From Hevea brasiliensis (Eukaryota > Streptophyta > Magnoliopsida > Malpighiales > Euphorbiaceae), in assembly GCF_030052815.1 (NCBI RefSeq), contig NC_079498.1:88322444-88386443 (forward strand): a stretch of DNA of 64,000 bases. Direction: 5' to 3'. Within the stretch, counting starts at the first letter, position 1; the number at the start of each line of letters is the position of its first letter. The notes below the pieces were generated by a model, which worked only from the letters and a program-made list of their open reading frames with translations, was not told where the DNA came from and did no database searches. A program made the position numbers and the translations under genes. Below are positions 35,958-47,352 of the stretch, in pieces.

Positions 35958-37400
35958 TTACATCACTGCCTTCGCCCCTTTGCTTATCATTGTCTCCACC
36001 CTCTCCCCAGCTTTGCCACTACCAAGTTCTTCTACCCAGGAGAAGTCATCTCCTAAATAGTGCAGTTGAAGTTCTTTAACTATGTCATTCTGAGCCTTGG
36101 TATTGATATTAGCAATCTGTTCGTCAGTGTTGGCGAGGTTACCCTCTAACTCCCGTATCTTCTTCTTTAGCTTGCCTTTCATAACCGAGTGCCTCTCTTT
36201 GGCAATAGCAAAATCACCTTCGAGAGCAAAAAACTTCTCCTTTAACTGTTGAAGCTTGATTTTGGAGTCCTAAGCCCTCTTTTTCAAAGTAGCCATAGCT
36301 TCTGTCGGTAGTGTAAGCTTAGTTTTTTTAGTACCAATATCACCTTACAGTGTTCGGTTCCTCTCTCTTAAAATTTGAGTGTGAGATAATTGCTCCAAGA
36401 GGAGGGACATTGATTGGAGAGCTAGATCATCATCATATTCACCTTCTAGCCGAACATAGTCTAAAGGGAGCACACATTTTTTAGTAAACCAGTTGGCAAG
36501 CCTTAAGTTATCCATAATTAATTCTCTCACCTGCGCTTACTCCACCATTTGCCTCGACTATAGAGGAAGAGAAGGAGGAACAATCTCATTCTCCTAAGGT
36601 TTAGAATAAGAAGTTGGGGTGTTAGGACATCCCTCACTCGAGGGAGGAGAGGAGAGTGATGCAGTAACCCTAGTTTTCTTGGCAGTAAGTGCAGTGACAT
36701 CATCAACGAGTGGGGTACGACTAACTTTCTTCTTTTTCCTTATCAATTTTTTGATGTTTTTGGCGCAGCTCGCCATACTTGCAAGAATAAAACAATCTCA
36801 GTAAGTAAAAAAAATCCAAAAGAGCAAGTTCAAGTTTTTACCCTTTATCAGAAAGTTATTGTAATGATCAGCTAAGGTTGGCTCCCTCAGCACATAAGTC
36901 CCTTCCCACCACCTATTTTCGGCTTCTATAATCTAGTAGATTACGATCTTATTAGGGTGAATGATCATTTTTAGCTCTTTTACCTTGGGAAAGAGCCTTA
37001 ATTTGCTAGCCTTTTTATTAGCCAAATAATTCCAACTTGTCCTAATACTGCCCTAGCACTCATCTGCCATGTCCTCAATAAAGAAGAATTAGTATTTCCA
37101 TTTCTTAGGAGAAGACGAAAGGTTGGCAAAAGGCCCCATCCCCTTTCGGGCATGAAAATATAAATGCCCCTCAGTTTCATGAGTGTTCAACTAAAAAAAG
37201 GTGGCAAACACCCGAGCAGATGCATGTATCCTTTTCCTTCAACGCAGCACTCAAAACACCGCTAGGAGCCTCCAAGCATTAGGGTGCATTTGTGGGATGG
37301 ACAGTTGGCAATACTTAAAGACGTCAACATTAAGAGGATTGAGTGATAATCGAAGACCACATTTCAACTGTTCTTCATGCATAACCACTCTGACCAGCAG
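35958..37400 (-). pseudogene. Antisense ORF (aORF) of the Tat-like element, decayed
   Basis: Runs opposite to gag-pol. From its N-terminal side: CGLRLSLNPLNVDVFKYCQL and HPNAWRLLAVF at about 37260-37365, like the GLRFPLHPF...LHPNSWR-type domain annotated as a plant gypsy-type transposon protein. A W-rich segment ENRWWEGTYVL lies near 36900, then a Lys-rich, probable nuclear-targeting stretch KKLIRKKKKVSR near 36740. A long acidic coiled-coil part follows: REGEYDDDLALQSM-like text near 36430 and MKGKLKKKIRELEGNLANTD at 36182, ending with a stop at 35958. Frame shifts and stops split it; the N-terminus is cut by element C at 37401. Role unproven; such ORFs are known in Tat elements such as Grande and RIRE2. 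Confidence 0.7.
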
Positions 37401-39741
37401 TGAGACACCCCTTACCCGTCTACAATGTAGCAGAGCAAAACATGCCACACAGTGTGCCGGAGCACTTCCTTTATCTTATCTCATTGATATTTCTCATTTC
37501 TTAATTTAGTTATTTATGGTCACTAAGTGAAATTATGAAATTGGTATCATTTATATCATTTATTGAAATTTTAAATTAATTTCAGGTTTCGAAAATTTTA
37601 CAGAAAATCCGGCAGAGTGCCAACCTATTGGCATGCCAACCTATACAAACCATTCACACTAGGCCTACTATGGCATTTAACATTTTTAATTATGCAATTC
37701 TTTGAAATTGAAATTTAATTGTTACTATTCATTCCATTAGTCAACTAAAATGTTGACTTTTTCATAGACAATAGGTATATTAGTTCTAACATACCCAACA
37801 TACCACATTTTGCATTCCAAAATTGTTGGCATTGGTTACCAATACCATTATAAAACTTAGTGTTGGTTATTTTAAAATTTTCAGATTTCAAACACTAAGT
37901 TTATTGTTCCATTAATCATTTGTACAGTAGGAATTCGACAAAATTCTCTTCATGAAAGTTGTTCCTTTATGTGTCTTATTTAATTTTCTTTTTGAATCAC
38001 TCCATTTAGAGTTTTCTAGCTCAAGATATGCTAATTTGAATAAGGCTAGCAAGATTGATATCTATCCAGAATTTCTGGGCAGAATCCCATTCTGCCAGAT
38101 TAGTAGTTCAACGTTAGCTAACAATTTCCTTTGGTTAAGTCCAGAATTAGAGTTTGTGTTCCACATAAAAGTTGTTGTAAATTGTCTAATCTTTTCATTG
38201 ATGTAAATTTCAGATCAATTGGTCCTTTCTACACTGAGTTATGACCAAATGAATAAACACTATTCATTTAGTCATTTTGCCCAGGCAGAATGTATACCAC
38301 CCGGATTAGGTCAATTTTTAGGGCTACTTGGTTTAGTTTTCTGGGATAAGTTCCTTCATCAAAGTTGTTGCATTTTGTGTCTAATTTAACCTCCAATTGG
38401 ACTTACACCAATTGGAGTTACCTAGATTGAGTTATAACCCCAAGAGTACACTAGACTCATAGGGTCCAGAATGCACACTTAGGGCAGTCCACTACTTTAC
38501 CTTACTTAAGGTCACAATTCACTCAATTTCCTGTTCAAACTACAACAAATGGTCATTAATTGACCAATTAAACATAAATGAAGTATCAATTCAAACAAAC
38601 CCTACTTAGCTCAAAACCCTAAATTCCCAATTTTGAATTTTTGCATTTCTACTCATAAATCAAGTTCTAACCTTGAAATTCATATCAAGGGCAGCCTAAA
38701 TACCACATTTATTCAAAGGAAACAATCAAAACTCTACCCCTCACATGGCTGCCAAAAATTGAAGGACATCAATCATGCATAATTTGTTTAATTTCTCTCA
38801 AATTCACACTCAATTTACACTCCCAATGATGCATACATAAAATTTTAAAGGGTTAATTGACACTAACCTTGTTGTGTGCCAACCCAAGCTTGAAAAACTC
38901 CTTTGTTTTCACTTCTTTTTGCTGCCCAAATCTTGCTTTAATGGTGATGACCAATTTTTGTGAAGGGAAGATGGGGTTTTGAGGTGGTTTGGTAGGTGAT
39001 ATGAAGCTTGGGTGAAGTTTTAATGGTGGAAGAGAGTGAGAAGTGGGTTTCGGCATAAAGAAGGAAGAGGATGAGCAGAATTCTTTTTCCATTTTGTCTC
39101 AATTTAGTGGTATTTATCATCTTTTAACTTGCTTGGAAAATTCCCATTGATTGCAAATTTCAATTTATTCATTTATGACATCACCTTTAAGTCATAAATC
39201 AAATTTAATTTCAATTTTTTTTCTCATTTCTTTTACTCATTTTTAATTATTTTCACAACAATATTAATTCATATTTTATATCATAATAACTATTTATTTA
39301 ACTGGACATATTGGCCAAAAATCATCTCTGAAGAAGAAATGACCAAAATGCCATCTGTTTGACTTATTGAGCCAAAATCGTCTGTACCGATCTAAAAATT
39401 TTTCTAAGCATTTTCTTGGCATTATAATTCCATTGAAACCTCAATGACTCTTCTCTGGAGTCTCAAAAATTATTTCATGAATTTTCCTCTAGGTTAAGGG
39501 CTTTTAGTTGTGAAGACAGCAATTTTCCGTTAGGTCACCCATCGCTAGGGCACCGACTCATTTAACTTGGTTGTATTTTATTTTTAAAAATTTTCCTTAA
39601 TTTTTTTTTCTTGGCATTATTTGATTTATTTATGACTCCTCACTCTAGTCTAAATATTATTCCAAAAGTTCTAGCTGTCCGGACCGACACCGGTCACCGG
39701 AACAATAGATTGTACGGAATGGCTACAGTGAGGGTGTTACA
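37401..39741 (-). repeat. 3' LTR of element C (2.34 kb, internally deleted)
   Basis: Starts TGAGACACCCCTTACC (the partner has TGACACCCC) and ends GGGTGTTACA at 39741 beside a polypurine complement. It matches 44585 onward until about 37618, then skips roughly 890 bp and resumes at the text found at 45697 (ATTGGCATGCCAACCTAT). It contains CCAATTGG pairs at 38393-38415 and a palindrome at 38243-38273. The stem-loop found in the 5' LTR at 45248-45265 is lost in the deletion. Confidence 0.88.
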
Positions 39742-39757
39742 ACTCTTCCCCTCTAAT
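39742..39757 (-). other. Polypurine tract of element C
   Basis: Minus strand reads AGAGGGGAAGAG directly before the 3' LTR start. Confidence 0.8.
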
Positions 39758-39774
39758 TTAAATTTCGTCCTCAA

Positions 39775-41330
39775 AATTTACCTGGAGGAAACAGTTGAGG
39801 AAACTGTTGCTTCATCGTCTCTTCGCTTTCCCAAGTTGCCTTCTCGGTGTTGTGGTGCCTCTAAAGTACTTTCACCAATAGAATCTGCTTGTTCCTCAGT
39901 TCTTTTATTTCCCGAGCCAGGATCTGTATAGGTTCTTCTTCATATGTCAAGTCCGATTGAATTTCAATCTCTTCCATGGAGATGAAATGAGAAGGGTCTG
40001 ATTTATATCTTCTTAGCATAGATACATGAAACACATTGTAGATCTTGTCCAGCTTCGGTGGTAAAGCTAGCCTATAGGCCACTGGTCCCACACGTTCAAT
40101 GACTTTATATAGGCTAATGAACCTAGGGCTTAACTTACCCTTTCTTTCAAACCTCAGTACCTTCTTCCATGGAGATACTTTGAGGAACACTTTGTCGCCA
40201 ACTGCATATTCTATCTCTTTTCTCTTTAAGCTGGCATAGGATTTCTGTCTGTCTAAGGCAACCTTCAAATTAGCTTTTATTAGTTTAACCTTCTCCTCAG
40301 TCTGTTTCACCAGGTCTGGCCCTACCAGCTTGTCTTCACCCAATTCAATCCAACACACTGGAGTTCTGCACTTCTTCCCATACAGTGCCTCATACAGAGC
40401 CATTTGGATGCTATCTTGATAGCTATTGTTGTACGCGAATTCTGCCAGTGGGAGGTATCTATTCCAACTTCCCTCAAACTTGATGACACAACTCTTTAGC
40501 ATATCCTCAAGGACTTAACATATTTGTCATGTTATTATTATAATTTCAGTTCAATATTTGTTCTAATTCAATTGGTTTCAATGTTTACCTGGATTACTCT
40601 TTCTGATTGCCCATTCGTCTGAGGATGAAAAGCTGTGCTAAAGTGGAGTTGTGTGCCCAAGGATTCTTGCAATTTCTTCCAAAACTCGATGTATCTTTAG
40701 TCTCGATCAGATATAATGGAAAGTGGGATTCCATACAGTCTAACTATCTCACTAATATATAATTTTGCTAGCTTCTCCAGTCAGTAGTCAGTCCTAACTG
40801 GCAAAAAATGTGCTGACTTTGTCAATCTATCCACTATCACCCATACTACATAATACATCTTTTGGGTGAGAGGTAGACCACTTACAAAATCCATAGTGAC
40901 CCGGTCCCATTTCCATTCAGGTGTACTTATAGGCTGTAGCAATCCTGATGGAACTTGATGTTCTGCTTTAACTTGCTGACATGTCAAGCACCTGGCAACA
41001 TAGTCAGCTATATCCTTCTTCATACCAGGCCACCAATAGTGAGGTCTCAGATCATGATACATTTTTATGCTTCTCGAGTGCATAGCATAAGCACTAGTGT
41101 ATGCCTCTTTCAGAATGCTGTTCTTCAATTCCTCATCATCTAGTACACACATTCTTCCTTTATAGTACATACACCCATCTTCTTTCACCTCATAACCAGT
41201 TTCTTTCCCTTTTGGGATTTTGCCCATAATAGCCATTAGCTTCTCATCTACCTTCTACCCATCTAGAATCTACTGTAGCAGGTTTGGCTTCACTTGCAAC
41301 TCAGCCAAAATAGCTCCATCTCAAGCCAAG
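39775..41330 (-). pseudogene. Integrase with chromodomain (element C)
   Basis: Inserts element cDNA into chromosomes. N-terminal HHCC finger near 41130-40970 (HSRSIKMYHDLRPHYWWPGM, then CLTCQQVKAEH). The core has WDRVTMDFVSGLP and VIVDRLTKSAHF, a stop after RTDY at 40781, ISD (second Asp) near 40715, and [11 protein letters not shown] with the catalytic Glu near 40600. A 75-bp intron-like piece follows. The frame then resumes with MLKSCVIKF and FAYNNSYQ, the C-terminal barrel (GDKVFLKVSPWKKV, GKLSPRF), VFHVSMLRRY, and a chromodomain (YEEEPIQILAREIKELRNKQ, then HHNTEKATWE after one stop). Chromodomains steer such elements to heterochromatin. At least four inactivating stops are present. Confidence 0.9.
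40514..40588 (-). other. Intron-like 75-bp insertion in the integrase of element C
   Basis: On the minus strand the coding text GAAAGAGTAATCCAG is followed by GTAAACATTG..., 75 bases that end ...ATGTTAAG, and then coding text TCCTTGAGGATATG. Leaving the 75 bases out gives the expected IQSLEDML in frame; reading through gives four stop codons. The 5' junction AG|GTAA is a canonical plant donor, the end is AG, the piece is strongly AT-rich and its length is near the minimum for plant introns. A plain insertion is the alternative. No transcript evidence is available. Confidence 0.55.
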
Positions 41331-42560
41331 GACAAATAGGCATTCAATGATCTCAAAGCTGTGATGGACTTTATGCTCAAGGCATCCGCAACTACATTTG
41401 CCTTCTCAGGATGGTAATCTATTACACAATCGTAGTCCTTTAGGAACTCAATCCATCGTCTCTGTTTATGGTTGAGCTCCTTCTGGGTTGGCAAGTATTT
41501 CAAACTTTTATGGTTTGTGTATACGTAGCACTTTTCTCCATACAGGTAGTGCCTCCATATCTTCAGTGCAAAGATAATTGCTGCAAGTTCCAAATCATGG
41601 GTAGGGTAGTTCTGTTCATGTGGCCTTAGTTGCCTGGAGGCATAGGTGACCACCTTCTCCTCTTGCATCAATACACACCCTAACCCATTAAGCGAGGCAT
41701 CACTGTAGACCACAAAGTCCCTTCCTGACACTGGCTGTGTTAACACTGGTGCCTCTGTCAACATAGCTTTCAGCCTTTCAAAACTGGCTTGACACTTGTT
41801 GTTCCAGTCAAATCTAACATTCTTGTGCAACAACTTGGTCATTGGAGTAGCTATCAGAGAAAATCCCTTCACAAATCTTCTGTAGTAACCGGCTAGCCCC
41901 AAAAAGCTTCTGACCTCAGTTGTATTTCTATGAGGCTTCCACTCCATCACTACTTTTATCTTCTTGGGATCCACTCTAATCCCATCAGCTGATGCTATGT
42001 GTCCAAGGAATGCAATCTCACTCAACCAGAAGTCACACTTGGACAACTTAGCATACAACTTCTTTTCTCTCAGGGTTTGCAGAAAAATCCTCAAATGTTC
42101 ATCATGTTCTTCCTGGTCTTGGAATACACCAAAATATCTTCAATAAAGACCACTAGAAACCGATCTAGATATGGATGGAAGATATGGTTCATAAGGTCCA
42201 TGAATGCTACTAGTGCATTTGTTAGGCCAAAGGGCATCACCAGGAACTCATAATGCCCATACCGGGTCCTCAATGTTGTCTTTGGCACATCTGCATTCTT
42301 TATCCTCAGCTGATGATACCCTAATCTAAGATCAATTTTGGAAAATACTCGTGCTCCTTTCTACTAATCAAACAGATCATCAATTCTAGGCAACGGATAC
42401 TTGTTCTTCACAGTCACTTTATTTAACTGCCGGTAATCAATGCATAGTATCAAAGTCCCATCCTTCTTCTTTACAAACAGCACTAGAGCTCCCCATGGTG
42501 ACACACTAGGGCATATAAACCCCTTATCCAGTAACTCCTACAACTCTATTTTTAGCTCCT
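41321..42560 (-). pseudogene. Reverse transcriptase and RNase H (element C)
   Basis: RT from about 42560: [40 protein letters not shown], two adjacent stops near 42362, [16 protein letters not shown] and [13 protein letters not shown]. The YxDD box reads FIED, so the first catalytic Asp is lost. The frame shifts near 42091. It continues with [35 protein letters not shown] and RNase [52 protein letters not shown] (Asn for the usual Asp) and [14 protein letters not shown], to a stop at 41321. Clear Tekay-type wording, enzymatically dead. Confidence 0.92.
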
Positions 42561-43190
42561 TCAATTCTGTAGGTGCCATCCTATAAGGAGCAATAGAAAT
42601 TGGTGCTGTACCCGGCAGTACCTCAATAGCAAATTCGACTTTCCTTTTTGGTGGCAAACTAGGCAATTCTTCAGGGAACACATCTGGGAAGTCTCTTACT
42701 GTGGGTATATCACATAGATCTGGCTTAGCCTGTCTAGTATCAACCACATATGCTAGGTAGGCTTCACAGCCCTTTCTCATCAGTTTTCTTACAGTAGTAG
42801 CTGAGATGACATTGGACAAGAAATCTGTCCTTTCCCCTACAACTGTGATCTCATTTCCCTCAGGAGTTCTCAAAGAAATCCTCTTCAGTTTACAATCAAC
42901 CATTGCCTGATGATGTGATAACCAGTCCATTCCCAAAATCACGTCAAACTCATGGAAAGGCAATTCAATCAGGTCTGCCGTGAATTCATACTCCTGAATC
43001 CTTAACGGGCAACCTTTGTACACCTTATTCACCACCACACTGTGGCCTAATGGATTAGTGACTAGAATGTTTTGGTCACTTTCCTCTACTAGTATCCCCC
43101 TTTCTACAGGTAGCTTGATGCAGATATATGAATGGGTAGATCTTGGATCCACCAATGCATGTACAGAGATGTTGTAGAGGGAAAACGTAC
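42538..43190 (-). pseudogene. Aspartic protease (element C)
   Basis: Minus strand from about 43180: HALVDPRSTHSYICIKLPV carries the catalytic Asp, but the following D-P-G-S-T glycine is Arg. Then PLRIQEYEFTADLIELPFHE, FDVILGMDWLSHHQAMVDCK, RKGCEAYLAYVVDT and the linker IPTVRDFPDVFPEELPSLPP that leads into RT (YRMAPTELKELKIEL, then a stop at 42538). It is a close relative of the element 2 protease at 9091-9900. Confidence 0.9.
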
Positions 43191-43199
43191 CCTGACGAC

Positions 43200-44448
43200 A
43201 TCTGGGGCATCTTGCTCCTCCTGAGCTCTCATGGCATAAGCCCTGGCAGGTACTCTGACCTTTGGCCTCTCAGCTGTCTCTAATGCAAGTCTCTGTAATG
43301 GACCAATTGCCTCAGATTTACCAGGCCTTCTACCCCTTTGAGGTGTAGGGGTAAGCCTGTCTGCTTGTGCTGGAGTAGCTGTAGCAGTTCTGCGTGTATA
43401 GTTTCTTAGCTGATGCTCTGTAGACCCACACCTTAAGTAAGCACTCGTCACTCTCCAACACTCCCCCTTATGCCACTTCAGGCAGTGTGTATAGGCAGAA
43501 GATGATGGGGCTGGTCCCCTAAACACCATCCTCAAGAAGCCTTGCGATGGTGTGGCCTCTCTTAGGTGTGAGCGTGGTGCAGGCACTGGGGTGACCCTAA
43601 CCTTGAAGCTGACTTGAGCTCTGAGTAAGTGGACCTCTAAATTTCTTCCCAGGTGCAGAGGATGAATTGGACTGACCTGGACCCCTCTTCTACTGTCTCT
43701 CCCTTCCGTTCTACTCATTTATTCTGACTTTCTCAACCTTTAAAGTAGCTTCCACTAATTTGGTGAAGTTTGTAATCTCTAAGGCAGTGATCATTATTTT
43801 GATGTTGTCATTTAGCCCCTCTTCAAACCTTCTATACCTCTCTGCTTCTGTGGGGACTATCTCTCTACCATACCTACTCAGTCTTACAAATTCCCGTTCA
43901 TATTCTGCTACAGTCAGCTGTCTCTACCTCAAGCTAATAAACTCTCTTCTTCTATCTTCCAGATATACACTTTCCACATACTTCTTCCTGAACTCAGCGA
44001 GGAAGAAGTCCCAAGTTACCAACTCTGGTCGGACTTTACTAGATATAATGGCCCACCACTGATAAGCGTCATCTTGCAGTAGGGACAAAGCACCCTCTAA
44101 GTTTTGCTCTGGGGTGCAATGCAGTTGCTTCAATACCCGGATGGTTCTGTCTAACCAATTTTCAGCTGCCACTGTGTCGTCTTCTCTCTTACCCAAGAAG
44201 TCCACAGCTCCATACTTTCTAAGTTTTTCTAGGTGAGATTTCTGCTATGGAGGTGGTGGTGGTGGCGGTGGCATAACCCCAGCCATTTGTCTAAAGAAAT
44301 CTGCCATGTGCTGAAACATAGCCGGCAGAGGCTGTGCAGGTACCTCTGGTGCTAGTGGAGCAGGTTCCCCCCTGCCTCCAACTTCAACCGCTAGTGGAGC
44401 ATGACTCTCCACCTCTTCATCAACTGCTCTCTGTGATGTGGGGTCCAT
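43200..44448 (-). pseudogene. Gag of element C, decayed
   Basis: Begins MDPTSQRAVDEEVESHAPLA at 44448, the first Met after the leader, with a proline run (MPPPPPPPP) ending in a stop near 44245. The core follows: FLGKREDDTVAAENWLDRTI, CTPEQNLEGALSLLQDDAYQ, WWAIISS and FFLAEFRKKYVESVYLEDRR, a stop at 43924, QLTVAEYEREFVRLSRYGRE and a basic linker with further stops near 43700. The nucleocapsid near 43390-43490 reads KWHKGECWRVTSAYLRCGST, with first and last cysteines of the CCHC knuckle changed to Tyr. A run of A's at 44463-44482 (plus strand) sits in the leader. Confidence 0.87.
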
Positions 44449-44565
44449 ATCCTAAGCAAAATAAGAAAAAAAAAAAAAAAACAGATCTGCATTAGTGTCA
44501 TCTCGACTCTTACAAATGTAATGCATGGTATGGACTTTATCTAGACCCAGAAATGCCTAAATCGT

Positions 44566-44577
44566 GCTCTGATACCA
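44566..44577 (-). other. Primer binding site (initiator tRNA-Met), element C
   Basis: Minus strand TGGTATCAGAGC, seven bases from the LTR end at 44585. Confidence 0.92.
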
Positions 44578-44584
44578 CTAAATA

Positions 44585-45903
44585 TGACACCCCTTACCCT
44601 CTACAGTTTAGCTAAGCAAAACATGCCACACAGTGTGCCGGAGCGCTTCCTTTATCTTATCTCATTAATATCTCTCATTTCTTAATTCAGTTATTTATGG
44701 TCACTAAGTGAAATTATGAAATTGGTATCATTTATATCATTTATTGAAATTTTAAATTAATTTGAGATTCCGAAAATTTTACAGAAAATCTGGCTGAGTG
44801 CCGGCTAAAAATTAATAAAACAGTTCTTCGGAACCTGTAGAAACACTTCCAATAATTTTCTCAACCCATAACTCCAAATAATCATCATTTCTCAATAAAT
44901 TTCTCATCAAATTCTCAATAATTCCTCAATTTATCATTCATTCATTTCATATCAAAATCATACTCAGATTATGAATAAATACTCAAATTTTATCTATAAA
45001 CACAAATTTACAGATAATCACATTAATACAAAATATACAAAAGTTTTAAATATACATAACAAAATAAAAGTTTAATTACAAAGTTTACAAAAATTACAAA
45101 ATACAAAATGTAACCTAGTGTCCTACCAAATGCACTGTAGCCTAAGAGGTGACACAGGACACGCACAGATCTGATCCTCACCCGGACTGGGGTCTACTTG
45201 AATCACGCTCTGTATCTCTAGCACCTACGCATGGTAAAAGCAACGCGCTAAGCAATACTGCTTAGTGGTGCCAATAATAAAATAAAAAAGAACTAAAAAG
45301 AAATATACATGCATTGTATATGTTGATTTCTCATACGGACAAATTTTTTGTAATTATTTGTAGTATTATTTATTTGGTACTTTTTATATCAATAACTGAT
45401 TAAAATTTATCAATATTTATTTTTAGTTGCCCAAGTAACCTATAACAATTGACTGGACTGGATAACGGATAAACTAGCACTGGGTACCAAGTACCTCGGG
45501 TAGTCACACCATCGGTCATAATGTGTCTCCCGGTGTGTAACAGAACAGCTAATAAGCTGTAATAAATATTAGGCACAAGGCCAAGTATCACAATAGTGTC
45601 AGAATGGCTAAAAACCATAAAATCACAGAATGGTCATTTAAGCCATGAATCACATAATGGCATGATACCACATGCAGTACTGCTAACAGAACTCTATTGG
45701 CATGCCAACCTATCCAAACCAATCACACTAGGCCTACTAGGGCATTAACATTTTTAATTTGCAATTCTTTGAAATTGAAATTTAATTGTTACTATTCATT
45801 CCATTAGTCAACTAAAATATTGACTTTTTCATAGACAATAGGCATATTAGTTCTAACATACCCAACATACCACATTTTGCATTCTAAAATTGTTGGCATT
45901 GGT
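44585..45903 (-). repeat. 5' LTR of element C, first part
   Basis: Starts TGACACCCCTTACC. It keeps the 890 bp missing from the 3' LTR, including a perfect stem-loop CTAAGCA-ATAC-TGCTTAG at 45248-45265 next to GTGGTGCC. It is broken at 45903 by element D and resumes at 63203. Confidence 0.88.
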
Positions 45904-47352
45904 TGTCACACCCTACCCCTCCGTAAGATGTAACATGATCCCGTAGTACATCTAATGAATTACCGTACTTCGCCCACCGGTAACCCATTAAATACACTAC
46001 AAGGGAATTTAAAACCATTTTCTTACATTTTGAAAGTGATGAGCGTTTTGGTAGGAATTAAAAACATTTAATTGAAGTTTCAAAACTAGTAAAAAATTTT
46101 ATCCATTTTTATTTTTTCGCAAATTTTATAAAAATTTCGGCAGAGTGCCGTCTATATTTTGAGAAAACAGTTCTTCAAAACCTGTGAAAAACACTTTCAA
46201 ATAATTTCATTTCACAGCCTAAATCTCCAATAATATCCCAAATAATACAGTCAACCACAATTTAAATCAAAATTTACTTTTCAAAATATTGTTAAAATAA
46301 TTCCATCCATAAACGTGGCATTAAAATTAATTTTACATACACAATCTTAATATACTAAAAGAAAATCCGAAATAATATTATTACAATTTTATCTGTACAA
46401 CTGCTCAAACTACAGAGATACATATGCATACTATCATATTTACATCAAACTAAACTACCAGAGTATAGACAAATACCCGTACAAAAAATTTTTAATTGTG
46501 CTCCTCTCTGATTGTAGCAGCTCACTCTGCTGCTATGTCATTTTCTTTATCTGCGACAGCAAGTTAAAGCTATCGCTGAGTATAAAAATACTCAGTGGTG
46601 CACAATAAAGTATAAAATGCATAATATAAAACATTTATGAACAATTTATAATTCAAAAATCTCATAATCGCATTTTACAATTTTTTTAAATCACATTTAT
46701 CACAAATCATAATTTTCAAAGCTTAAAATAACACAACTTTTATCAAACAATTTAATAATCATAGTGTTGCCAATCAATAACACAACTTAAGCCATGACAC
46801 AAAATTTCCAAACATACCGTGTTGTACATCTCTACAAGGCAAACTCACCCCACTAATCGAAATCAATGAGGGAGGTGGCTAGCTAGCTAATGAGTACTCA
46901 TCCAAACTCACCTCCTAACTGGGAAGCCAAAGAGGGAAGAATATAGTCAAACTCACCCCATAAATGGAGAAGGAACATAATAAGGGACTACCATGCCAAG
47001 TGTGAATCAAAACAATTTAAAACTATGATGTTCAATTATAATTGATACAACAATTAAACAAACTTCATTTCAAATTTCCATTTTCAAAGTAGGCAACACA
47101 CAAATTCTCAAATAAAATTTCCAAGGCCATGACCAAATTCAAAGCCATATTATTCAAATATTTCATACAAATCAATAAATAATATTCATTTCAAATTTCC
47201 ATTGTAAAATAGACAACACAACATTCTCGAAATTCATAATGAATAAAACACATTCACAATGTATAACAAATCAGTTTTCATTGTGAAAACTATAATTTAT
47301 AAATTTTTGTGCACAAACCTGACGTGAGTCGCCTCTAGGCCTTGACTCAGTC
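45904..47352 (-). repeat. 3' LTR of element D, piece 1
   Basis: Starts TGTCACACCCTACC and matches 59585 onward in order. It contains the paired stem-loop (46553-46595). Interrupted after CAGTC at 47352 by a solo LTR. Confidence 0.92.
46553..46595. other. Paired stem-loops conserved in LTRs (copy in element D 3' LTR)
   Basis: Two adjacent inverted repeats: GCGACAGC...GCTATCGC (46553-46576) and CTGAGTAT...ATACTCAG (46576-46595), followed by TGGTGCAC. Equivalent pairs lie at 11325-11363, 23643-23682 (opposite orientation), 28960-29001, 50186-50230, 52360-52399 and 60235-60277. Role unknown; they lie downstream of the probable TATA, so in LTR RNA. Confidence 0.7.

Larger units (their letters stand above)
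25000..37400 (+). mobile_element. Tat/Retand-like Ty3/gypsy element, decayed and interrupted
   Basis: Plus-strand element with LTR end, PBS, gag, protease, RT, RNase H, a second RNase H, integrase, a tandem-repeat 3' untranslated region and a minus-strand antisense ORF, in the order typical of the Tat lineage. It is interrupted by a solo LTR (28314-31977) and cut at 37401 by element C. Many stops, frameshifts and lost catalytic residues show that it is long dead. The left border is approximate. Confidence 0.8.

Noticed and set aside
44463..44482. A run as a poly(A) tail of a retroposed gene
   Set aside because: It lies in the leader of element C between gag and PBS, with no target duplication or retrogene body beside it.
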